12,641 nucleotides of DNA from Robiginitomaculum sp. Lineage in GTDB: Bacteria > Pseudomonadota > Alphaproteobacteria > Caulobacterales > Maricaulaceae. The stretch's first letter is position 1. Each line of letters begins with the position of its first letter. A program made the position numbers and the translations under genes. The stretch covers positions 4,589 through 17,229 of the forward strand of contig NVVU01000062.1 in assembly GCA_002733485.1 (NCBI GenBank), written 5' to 3'. Under the pieces are notes generated by a model that was not told the DNA's origin, searched no databases, and saw only the letters and a list, made by a program, of their open reading frames with translations. Of this stretch, positions 1 to 5,341 are shown one piece after another.

Positions 1-366
1 TGGAAGTTTTATGGCCGTGATGGCTTTGTGGTCCGCATCAAACGTTTTCTTGAAAAGGCCGCCTATGCGGAAGAAATGGTATGCCAGACCCCTGACCTCG
101 CCATGCTGGTGCCGCGTGAAAGCTTTAATATCAATTTTTATCACCGGGCTCCGGACGGTATGAACCAAGATGCGCTGAACCGCGCCATCCGACAGCGGCT
201 CTATGAGAACGGTACCGCCATGGTGGGGCTTGGCACCATTAATGACCGGGTGTCCATCCGCCTGCTAATCGCCAATGATGCGGTAGAAAATGCCGATATT
301 GACGAATTTTTCCAGCACGTTCTGGGCGCCGGCAAAGCGATCATTGACGAGGCGGCAACGGCATAG
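1..366 (+). CDS. PLP-dependent group II decarboxylase, C-terminal part (5' truncated)
   Basis: The frame is open from base 1 and ends at TAG 364-366, so the window holds only the last 121 codons. An apparent GTG start at 28 is internal. The translation begins WKFYGRDGF, then FLEKAAYAEEM, FNINFYHRAP, LYENGTAMVGLGTINDR and VSIRLLIANDAVENADIDEF. This is the pattern I recognise from the small C-terminal domain of group II pyridoxal-phosphate decarboxylases (the aromatic amino acid, glutamate and diaminobutyrate decarboxylase superfamily): a helix after the large domain, then a strand pair that completes the active-site entrance. The PLP lysine would lie upstream, outside the window, so the substrate cannot be read. 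Members are cytoplasmic and release CO2 from an amino acid. The gene converges on the kelch lipoprotein gene and their 3' ends overlap by 26 bp (341-366). Family call is fairly sure; substrate unknown. Confidence 0.72.
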   Translation, partial: WKFYGRDGFVVRIKRFLEKAAYAEEMVCQTPDLAMLVPRESFNINFYHRAPDGMNQDALNRAIRQRLYENGTAMVGLGTINDRVSIRLLIANDAVENADIDEFFQHVLGAGKAIIDEAATA

Positions 367-1408
367 CCCGCATCGCATCCACCACGGTCTGGGTTTCATC
401 CATGCCCCCAAGGGTGACCAGCGCGCCGCGCCACAAAACACCGCCGCGATAATCCATGCCCGCCGGGGCCTCTACCTGTCGCCATTGCACTTCGCCATCT
501 TCCCCAAAGCTGGCAATATCCATGCGCCCTAGCGGCACACTAGGCACGCCGTCATAGCCGATACCATCATAATTATAGGGGTTTAGCGCCCCGCCATAAA
601 AGAGGAAGTCCCGGTCTGACAGAGCAATGGCGGCACGTCGATAAGCCGCACCGGGGGCGGTATCACCGGTCTTTTTCCAGTCAATGCTTTGTGCATCTTC
701 ACTAATTATACCTGTCCAGCAGCTTTTGGAGAGCACAAAACTGCGCCTTGTAGCCGGGGGTGTTGGTGGCACCACTTTGACCCCGCCACAGATCAGCAGG
801 CGATTTCCGCTGATCGCGCCCGCATGGCCAAAAACCGGCGCGCCGGGATAGGCATTAATAGCAAACCAGCGGTTTTCCTCGGTGTCCAGCACCTGCACAT
901 CCGCGACATTATCATGGTCATGCCAGCCTGAAATGAGAACCAAGTAGCGGTCTGCAAACCCAAGCACCACCGCATCATCCACGGGCACCGGCATATCGGC
1001 AGCGCGGGCATAGGTCTCATCTCTGGGGTCAAACACCCAGACCTCGGGCATGGATTTTTCTGTCCCGTCCTTGGCCACGCTATAGCCGCCAAAAATATAT
1101 ATTTTTCCCCCATGGGCGACGGCATTTGCCGCCAATCGACCGACCCCGTCTGGCAAGGGGGCAATGGTGCGGCACACACCACCGGCAAGGTTACAGGCAT
1201 AAGCGTCGGCGGTTACATCGCGCCAGGTTTTGTCCTTGTGCAGGCCGCTAAAGGCATAGAGTATATCGTCAATACGCGCCACCGCCGTATTGCTTAGCGC
1301 TTTCGGTAAATGTGCAATCACCCCTGCGGGGGCCTGCATTTGTGCTGGCGCAGCGCACCCGAGAAGAAGGCTGGTCAAAGCGGCCATAAGGCTGATAGAA
1401 AAACGCAT
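341..1408 (-). CDS. Kelch-repeat (beta-propeller) lipoprotein
   Basis: The 355-residue product starts MRFSISLMAALTSLLLGC, a lipoprotein signal peptide with lipobox LLGC and the lipidated Cys at residue 18, so it should be anchored in the envelope facing the periplasm or surface. I chose the ATG at 1408 over the in-frame ATG at 1438. It starts directly at the signal peptide and has a weak GAG-type ribosome site, while the upstream ATG has none and would add ten polar residues. Kelch-like strands ending in GG or similar recur: YAFSGLHKD near 51, KIYIFGGYS near 102, YLVLISGWHDHD near 155, LLICGGVKV near 204, FLFYGGALN near 268, and LVTLGGMDE near 330. These suggest a six- or seven-bladed propeller. 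Kelch propellers bind ligands or glycans, and some are sugar epimerases or oxidases. No catalytic residues can be assigned here, so the function is unknown. It is divergent from acs and convergent with the decarboxylase gene. Confidence 0.82.
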   Translation of the reverse strand: MRFSISLMAALTSLLLGCAAPAQMQAPAGVIAHLPKALSNTAVARIDDILYAFSGLHKDKTWRDVTADAYACNLAGGVCRTIAPLPDGVGRLAANAVAHGGKIYIFGGYSVAKDGTEKSMPEVWVFDPRDETYARAADMPVPVDDAVVLGFADRYLVLISGWHDHDNVADVQVLDTEENRWFAINAYPGAPVFGHAGAISGNRLLICGGVKVVPPTPPATRRSFVLSKSCWTGIISEDAQSIDWKKTGDTAPGAAYRRAAIALSDRDFLFYGGALNPYNYDGIGYDGVPSVPLGRMDIASFGEDGEVQWRQVEAPAGMDYRGGVLWRGALVTLGGMDETQTVVDAMRAMPLPPRQ

Positions 1409-1450
1409 AAAAGTCTCACTGTTTTCTTTTCGTGTCATAGTTTCACACGG

Positions 1451-1461
1451 GACGGACCGTC
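1451..1461. promoter_or_regulatory. Small dyad between divergent genes
   Basis: GACGGACCGTC is a perfect 5-bp inverted repeat around one central base. It sits in the short gap between the start of the lipoprotein gene (1408 or 1438) and acs (1490), where both promoters must lie. It could be part of an operator, but 11 bases is short enough to arise by chance and no regulator is known. Confidence 0.2.
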
Positions 1462-1489
1462 AGGCAAAGCAAAATAAACGAGGGCGATC

Positions 1490-3430
1490 ATGGACACCAA
1501 AACCTATCCCGTACCGACCGCATGGGCAAAGCGGGCCTTTGCCGACAACGCCGAATATGAACGCATGTATGCCGCCTCGATCCAGGACCCGGATGCCTTT
1601 TGGGGAGAGCAAGGGAAACGCCTTGACTGGTTCACGCCCTACACTCAGGTGTCTGATTGTAATTTCGATACCGATAATCTGCACGTACGCTGGTATGCCG
1701 ATGGCACGTTAAATGTAGCCCATAATTGTATCGACCGGCATCTGGAAACACGCGGCGACCAAACCGCCATCATCTGGGAAGGTGACGACCCTGATGTATC
1801 TAAGCGCATCACCTATCGCGAGCTGCACGACGAGGTTTGCCGTTTTGCCAATGTGCTAAAATCACGAGGCGTGAAAAAGGGCGACAGGGTCACGCTTTAC
1901 ATGCCCATGGTGGTCGAGGCCGCCTACGCCATGCTGGCTTGTGCCCGCATTGGTGCGGTGCATTCGGTGGTGTTTGGCGGCTTTTCGCCAGAAGCCCTGG
2001 CCGGGCGTATTCTTGATTGCACCTCAACCTGTATCATCACCGCCGACGAAGGCGTGCGCGGTGGCAAGGCCATCCCGCTAAAGGCCAATGTGGACAAGGC
2101 GCTGGAACAATGCCCGGATGTTTCCACGGTGATCACCATTACCCGTACCGGGGCCGGGGTTGCCATGAAGCCAGGCCGCGACGTGGTCTATGAAGAGGCC
2201 GCCCGCGCGGTTCCTGCCGATTGCCCGGCCGAGCCGATGGACGCCGAAGACCCGCTTTTTATTCTCTACACCTCCGGCTCCACCGGCACGCCCAAAGGCG
2301 TATTGCACACCTGCGGCGGCTATCTCGTCTATGCCGCCATGACCCATCAATACGTGTTTGATTACCATGATGGCGATATTTACTGGTGCACTGCCGATGT
2401 CGGCTGGGTCACCGGGCACAGCTATATCGTTTATGGGCCGCTGGCCAATGGGGCCACCACCTTGATGTTCGAGGGCGTGCCCAATTACCCCGATGCCTCA
2501 CGCTTCTGGCAGGTCTGTGACAAGCACCAGGTCAATATTATCTATACCGCGCCCACCGCCATTCGCGCGCTGATGGGCGCGGGTGATGAATTTGTTAAAA
2601 AGACTGATCGTTCATCCTTGCGCTTGCTTGGCACAGTGGGCGAGCCGATCAACCCTGAGGCTTGGGACTGGTATTATGAAGTGGTGGGCGAAAAACGCTG
2701 CCCCATTGTTGATACCTGGTGGCAGACCGAAACCGGTGGCATTATGATTACGCCGCTGCCCGGAGCTACGGCACTAAAGCCCGGCTCGGCCACCCGGCCC
2801 TTCTTTGGCGTCAAACCCTTACTGGTTGATGCAGAGGGGCAGGAACTCACTGGCGCGGCATCGGGCAATTTGTGCATTGCCGGGTCATGGCCCGGCCAAA
2901 TGCGCACGGTTTATGGCGATCATCAACGCTTTGTAGAAACCTATTTTATCACTTATCCGGGGCTGTACTTTACCGGCGATGGTTGTCGCCGTGATGAAGA
3001 TGGCTATTACTGGATCACCGGGCGAGTGGATGATGTGCTGAATGTCTCCGGTCATCGCATGGGTACCGCCGAAGTGGAAAGTGCACTGGTCTCTCACCCC
3101 GCCGTTTCAGAGGCCGCCGTGGTTGGCTACCCCCACAACATAAAGGGCCAGGGCATTTATGTTTATGTCTCACTTATGAGCGGCCATGAACCATCGGACG
3201 AGTTGCGCGCAGGGCTGCGAAAACATGTACGTACTGAAATTGGCCCCATCGCGACGCCGGATCTGATCCAGTTTGCGCCGGGCCTTCCCAAAACCCGTTC
3301 CGGCAAAATCATGCGGCGCATTTTGCGCAAAATCGCAGAAAACGACTACGGCAATCTGGGCGACACCTCAACGCTGGCCGAACCAGCCGTGGTTGATGAC
3401 CTGATTGCAAACAGGATGAACAGGCAATAA
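1490..3430 (+). CDS. acs: Acetyl-CoA synthetase (acetate--CoA ligase, AMP-forming)
   Basis: The 646-residue cytoplasmic enzyme activates acetate with ATP to acetyl-AMP and then acetyl-CoA, letting the cell use acetate as a carbon source or scavenge it. Length is close to the usual 650. Visible ANL-superfamily motifs are the P-loop TSGSTGTPKG at 261-270, DTWWQTETGG at 408-417 (acetate and ATP pocket), YFTGDG with Asp497 for the ribose hydroxyls, GR at 511-512, the hinge Asp514 in RVDDVLNVSGHR, and PKTRSGKIMRR near the C-terminus. All sit three residues before the well-studied Salmonella Acs positions. Lys606 is the catalytic lysine that is inactivated by reversible acetylation in that family, so similar control is likely. 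ATG 1490 is preceded by GAGGG at 1480-1484 with a 5-base spacer. No clear terminator follows, and a tRNA remnant starts 30 bases downstream on the opposite strand. Confidence 0.97.
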   Translation: MDTKTYPVPTAWAKRAFADNAEYERMYAASIQDPDAFWGEQGKRLDWFTPYTQVSDCNFDTDNLHVRWYADGTLNVAHNCIDRHLETRGDQTAIIWEGDDPDVSKRITYRELHDEVCRFANVLKSRGVKKGDRVTLYMPMVVEAAYAMLACARIGAVHSVVFGGFSPEALAGRILDCTSTCIITADEGVRGGKAIPLKANVDKALEQCPDVSTVITITRTGAGVAMKPGRDVVYEEAARAVPADCPAEPMDAEDPLFILYTSGSTGTPKGVLHTCGGYLVYAAMTHQYVFDYHDGDIYWCTADVGWVTGHSYIVYGPLANGATTLMFEGVPNYPDASRFWQVCDKHQVNIIYTAPTAIRALMGAGDEFVKKTDRSSLRLLGTVGEPINPEAWDWYYEVVGEKRCPIVDTWWQTETGGIMITPLPGATALKPGSATRPFFGVKPLLVDAEGQELTGAASGNLCIAGSWPGQMRTVYGDHQRFVETYFITYPGLYFTGDGCRRDEDGYYWITGRVDDVLNVSGHRMGTAEVESALVSHPAVSEAAVVGYPHNIKGQGIYVYVSLMSGHEPSDELRAGLRKHVRTEIGPIATPDLIQFAPGLPKTRSGKIMRRILRKIAENDYGNLGDTSTLAEPAVVDDLIANRMNRQ

Positions 3431-3460
3431 CGATCCTAGCAGTCAAAAGCAGAATTAAGC

Positions 3461-3505
3461 TGGAGCGGGTGAAGGGAATCGAACCCTCGTATTCAGCTTG
3501 GGAAG
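3461..3505 (-). tRNA. 3' half of tRNA-Gly(CCC), probable integration-site remnant
   Basis: Read on the minus strand, this stretch gives an anticodon loop TTCCCAA (anticodon CCC), the 3' anticodon strand GCTGA, a variable loop ATAC, a T arm GAGGG-TTCGATT-CCCTT that pairs in all five positions (one G-U), a 3' acceptor strand CACCCGC, discriminator T and encoded CCA. The rest of the gene is missing. The bases before the loop (GAGAC) do not pair with GCTGA, there is no D arm, and no GCGGGTG acceptor strand occurs where it should (about 3530-3540). It cannot make a working tRNA. Such 3' halves are the usual scar at the far end of an element integrated by a tyrosine recombinase into a tRNA gene. 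The orientation places the element to the right, with acs on the chromosome side. A simple truncation of a tRNA gene is the alternative. Confidence 0.8.
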
Positions 3506-3639
3506 TCTCGCCACCGCTTTGCAAACACTTGTATCATATCGTAAAGTATACATAATACGAGATTTCATTGTTGGGGCATATTGTATAATTTTGTGTCTTT
3601 TTGTACCACGGTTACTCCAAAATTGGTGCAAAGTGGTTG
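3506..3639. other. AT-rich non-coding stretch inside the tRNA remnant junction
   Basis: Between the tRNA remnant and the insertion sequence I see no convincing gene or ribosome site. Base composition drops abruptly from the GC-rich acs region to AT-rich, with a GTATAC palindrome at about 3546-3551 flanked by TCGTA and TACGA arms. If the tRNA remnant marks an attachment site, this is the element-side arm. It was contiguous with 4492 onward before the insertion sequence landed. Confidence 0.4.
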
Positions 3640-3643
3640 CTAG
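3640..3643. repeat. IS target-site duplication, left copy (CTAG)
   Basis: CTAG directly abuts the left inverted repeat and is matched by CTAG at 4488-4491. A CTAG or TA duplication is typical of the IS427 group of the IS5 family. The intact duplication argues for a simple transposition event without later rearrangement. Confidence 0.8.
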
Positions 3644-3661
3644 GCTCAGGACTCATTAAAT
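3644..3661. repeat. IS terminal inverted repeat, end next to the transposase stop
   Basis: GCTCAGGACTCATTAAAT pairs with the reverse complement of 4470-4487 (GCTCAGGACCTATTAAAT), differing only at two adjacent central positions. The transposase stop codon TAA (3656-3658) lies inside this repeat. Confidence 0.88.
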
Positions 3662-4090
3662 CCACCATATGACGATCGCGGCAAGGCAAATGGCTGAGAA
3701 GAAGGTGTGGGCGCAGCGGTCATATCGGGTGGCTACACGCCGCCAATCTTTGAGGCGCCCGAACATATTTTCGACCTTATGACGTTGTTTGTAGAGGGTT
3801 TTGTTGAAGCTGGCCGGGAAGTTACGCCCCTTTCGTGGCGGGATGCACGGCGTGATCCCCTTGGCGAGCAAAGCCTGTCTGAATTCATCGCTGTCATAGC
3901 CCTTGTCACCAAGCAGGTGAGCCGGCCCTTGCGGCAATGCCGGATAGATCAGCTTGGCTCCAATATGGTCACTCATCTGGCCTTCGGTAAGGCACAGGAT
4001 GACTGGCCTTCCCAACTCATCCACTACCGCGTGCAGCTTGGAGTTTAATCCGCCCTTGGTGCGGCCAATACGTCTTGGAACATCCCCTTT
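3656..4090 (-). CDS. IS5-family transposase, second frame (C-terminal DDE part)
   Basis: This frame opens just after an in-frame TAA at 4093-4091 and has no start of its own near its beginning, so it is reached by a -1 frameshift from the first frame. It reads GDVPRRIGRTKGGLNSKLHAV, the standard core of IS427-type transposases, then LLGDKGYDSDEF with the second catalytic Asp, and YKQRHKVENMFGRLKDWRRVATRYDR with the catalytic Glu. The C-terminus is the hydrophobic IVIWWI. The fused product would be 252 residues, the normal length for this group. The slip site is A AAA AAG followed by GGG on the minus strand (around 4084-4092), where tRNA-Lys can re-pair one base back. Confidence 0.87.
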   Translation of the reverse strand, partial: KGDVPRRIGRTKGGLNSKLHAVVDELGRPVILCLTEGQMSDHIGAKLIYPALPQGPAHLLGDKGYDSDEFRQALLAKGITPCIPPRKGRNFPASFNKTLYKQRHKVENMFGRLKDWRRVATRYDRCAHTFFSAICLAAIVIWWI

Positions 4091-4413
4091 TTAAGCAGGC
4101 TGGCTGCGGTCCGGTGGGCTTTGAGGTGAGTGGCATCAATCATCAACAACTCTGGCGCCCCTGCTTCTGCGGTTAATCGACTGAATATCTTGTCAAAAAC
4201 CCCCAATCGGCTCCATCGAATGAACCGGTTGTACAGGGTTTTATGAGGGCCGTATTCTCTGGGTGCATCACGCCAGCGAAGTCCGTTTCGGATGACAAAG
4301 ATAATCCCAGAAACCACCCGCCGATCATCAACACGTGGCACGCCATGGGCCAGAGGAAAACAAGGCTTGATAATGGCCAATTGCTCTTCTGAAAGCCAAA
4401 ACAAATCACTCAT
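4045..4413 (-). CDS. IS5-family transposase, first frame (N-terminal part)
   Basis: Read alone, this frame makes 122 residues ending GMFQDVLAAPRAD. With a -1 shift after residue 109 (KK of SLLKK) it continues into the DDE part. The N-terminal domain shows LSEEQLAIIKPCFP, RVVSGIIFVIRNGLRWRDAP and YNRFIRWSRLGVFDKI, typical of the DUF4096-like DNA-binding region of IS427-type transposases. The first catalytic Asp is Asp93 in LLMIDATHLKAH. The ATG at 4413 has a strong ribosome site, AAAGGAGA, with a 7-base spacer. The short form may act as a regulator of transposition, as proposed for other split transposases. This is not visible from sequence. Confidence 0.88.
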   Translation of the reverse strand: MSDLFWLSEEQLAIIKPCFPLAHGVPRVDDRRVVSGIIFVIRNGLRWRDAPREYGPHKTLYNRFIRWSRLGVFDKIFSRLTAEAGAPELLMIDATHLKAHRTAASLLKKGMFQDVLAAPRAD

Positions 4414-4469
4414 GACAAATCTCCTTTGTCACAGGTGAATCACAAACTATATCAAATGGGAATCCCTGA

Positions 4470-4487
4470 ATTTAATAGGTCCTGAGC
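4470..4487. repeat. IS terminal inverted repeat, end upstream of the transposase
   Basis: ATTTAATAGGTCCTGAGC is the partner of the repeat at 3644-3661, 16 of 18 matching. The transposase promoter would be expected between here and 4413, which includes AT-rich sequence (4440-4460). Confidence 0.88.
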
Positions 4488-4491
4488 CTAG
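4488..4491. repeat. IS target-site duplication, right copy (CTAG)
   Basis: Second copy of CTAG directly outside the right inverted repeat. Removing the element and one copy joins 3640-3643 cleanly to 4492 onward. Confidence 0.8.
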
Positions 4492-4598
4492 TATCAACAA
4501 GCACGGTGAGCAAGCTCTCTCTTAGCGCAAATCTAAATCAGGCCTATAAGCGCTGACGGGGGACATATCGCATCTTATGGCCCTGCACGACTGACAAC
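4492..4598. other. Short non-coding stretch between IS and Sel1 pseudogene
   Basis: I see no gene, RNA or convincing terminator in these 107 bases. They are the downstream flank of the leftward Sel1-repeat pseudogene and were joined to 3506-3643 before the insertion. Confidence 0.35.
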
Positions 4599-5133
4599 TT
4601 ATTTCTTGCGATACTTTTTTAACCATTTTCTCGAGCGTTTTTGGGCGATTGATGTATCCGCAGGCGTCATTTTTTCAGCGGTATTATTGCGATTGCTGAT
4701 GGCGGTTTGATTGCCTGAAGAGGCGGCTAGGTTGAAGTGGAAATGAGCCTCAATGTAATCCTGTGGCACTCCCTGGCCAAAACTGTACAGTGCCCCCAGA
4801 TTGTTTTGGGCATCCATAAATCCCTGTTCGGCGGCTTTTTTGTACCATCTTTAAGGCTTGCCCATAATCCTGTGGCATGCCTTGCCCGTTGGTGTACCGG
4901 ATAGCCAAATCATATTGTTCCGCGGCATTGCTCTGTACTGGTTCATGATGCTCTTTTTGTTCTGTTTTGGTATCTTTAACCTGTTGTCCGGACAGGGTGT
5001 TCTTACCGAACAGAATGGCCGGTATCCTGGATGGATCTATCCCTTTTTCCGCAGGGATAATGATATAAAGCGCCAACACAATACCCGCGGCCAAAATAAA
5101 TAATGTCAGTGCCACGCCAACAATTCATTTCAT
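4599..5133 (-). pseudogene. Sel1-repeat membrane protein, inactivated
   Basis: The original gene can be rebuilt on the minus strand. ATG at 5133 has AGGG eight bases upstream. It is followed by AAA and then TGA where a sense codon (perhaps TGG) is expected, then IVGVALTLFILAAGIVLALYII, a single N-terminal membrane anchor. Next comes a Lys/Glu-rich linker, one Sel1 unit (AAEQYDLAIRYTNGQGMPQDY) and, in another frame, WYKKAAEQGFMDAQNNLG, a second unit (ALYSFGQGVPQDYIEAHFHF) and a basic tail RSRKWLKKYRKK. One surplus base in the AAAG run at 4849-4853 breaks the frame. Without it the Sel1 helix reads continuously (LRWYKKAAEQG). Sel1 repeats form alpha-solenoids that scaffold protein complexes at the membrane. 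A GTG at 5115 could still start a truncated product, but the frameshift remains. A sequencing error is possible for one lesion, less so for two. The 5' end faces the giant adhesin gene divergently. Confidence 0.78.
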
Positions 5134-5186
5134 AACACATACCCTGTTTTTAGTATTGATATTTTATCGCAAATACATGGGTCGGT

Positions 5187-5202
5187 AAATGCGGTCGCAT
5201 TT
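5187..5202. promoter_or_regulatory. 16-bp dyad, candidate operator
   Basis: AAATGCGGTCGCATTT has 7-bp perfect arms (AAATGCG and CGCATTT) around a 2-base centre. It lies in the AT-rich control region shared by the divergent Sel1 pseudogene and the giant autotransporter gene, about 90 bases before the candidate promoter of the latter. The size and symmetry suit a dimeric regulator such as a helix-turn-helix protein, but no regulator gene is present and the identity is unknown. Confidence 0.35.
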
Positions 5203-5223
5203 CGGGGTTCCTCATAGAGGGCA

Positions 5224-5271
5224 GGCCCTTCAGACGTCACATAATCGTTTCTTATATTTATCATAAGGGCC
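5224..5271. repeat. Spaced inverted repeat upstream of the autotransporter
   Basis: GGCCCTT at 5224-5230 is the exact reverse complement of AAGGGCC at 5265-5271. Between them CTTAT (5251-5255) can pair with ATAAG (5263-5267), giving two mutually exclusive stems. The right arm runs into CCTTTT. It could be a weak terminator insulating the gene from upstream or a regulatory fold, or it may mean nothing because the long arms are 34 bases apart. Confidence 0.25.
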
Positions 5272-5279
5272 CTTTTCAT

Positions 5280-5307
5280 TTGAAATAATGAGCTTACAGT
5301 AAATTAT
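5280..5307 (+). promoter_or_regulatory. Candidate sigma-70-like promoter of the autotransporter gene
   Basis: TTGAAA (5280-5285, five of six consensus bases) is followed after 16 bases by AATTAT (5302-5307, four of six), placing transcription start near 5314, about 25 bases before the TTG start. The surroundings are AT-rich, so other pairs are possible, for example TTACAG at 5294 with TATTAA at 5315. Confidence 0.35.
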
Positions 5308-5327
5308 GGTTATTTATTAATGTTTTT

Positions 5328-5341
5328 AGGGGGCGGTTTTG
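5328..5341 (+). promoter_or_regulatory. Ribosome binding site deciding a TTG start
   Basis: AGGGGG (5328-5333) lies five bases before TTG at 5339-5341. The in-frame stop TAG at 5327-5329 rules out any start further upstream. The only early in-frame ATG, at 5423, falls inside the hydrophobic signal segment and has no such site. TTG is therefore the best start, implying lowered initiation efficiency. Confidence 0.6.

Larger units (their letters stand above)
3644..4487 (-). mobile_element. Complete IS5-family (IS427-type) insertion sequence
   Basis: The element is 844 bp, bounded by terminal inverted repeats that match at 16 of 18 positions and flanked by CTAG duplications. It carries one transposase split over two frames, running leftward on the minus strand and filling nearly all of the element. 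Size, termini, duplication and a DDE transposase in two overlapping frames all fit the IS427 group. It interrupts the non-coding stretch between the tRNA remnant and the Sel1-repeat pseudogene, so it broke no recognisable gene. Ends, duplication and reading frames look undamaged, so it may still be active. Confidence 0.92.

Noticed and set aside
689..1297. Plus-strand open frames within the kelch lipoprotein gene
   Set aside because: They are antisense shadows of a gene with a lipobox and kelch motifs.
3309..3524. Minus-strand 71-codon open frame over the acs 3' end and the tRNA remnant
   Set aside because: It overlaps acs in antisense and reads through the tRNA remnant. It has no recognisable domain.
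3461..3540. A complete functional tRNA-Gly gene
   Set aside because: No D arm, no 5' anticodon strand able to pair with GCTGA, and no 5' acceptor strand complementary to CACCCGC exist at the right distance.
3707..4048. Plus-strand 113-codon open frame inside the insertion sequence
   Set aside because: It is antisense to the second transposase frame, which has clear catalytic motifs. It shows no features of its own.
4858..5103. Plus-strand hydrophobic 81-codon open frame over the Sel1 pseudogene
   Set aside because: Its hydrophobicity is a by-product of the opposite strand. The Sel1 reading explains the sequence with domain motifs and a ribosome site.
5265..5276. AAGGGCCCTT followed by TT as a rho-independent terminator
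   Set aside because: The palindrome has no loop, so it cannot fold as a hairpin by itself, and no gene transcribed toward it lies upstream.
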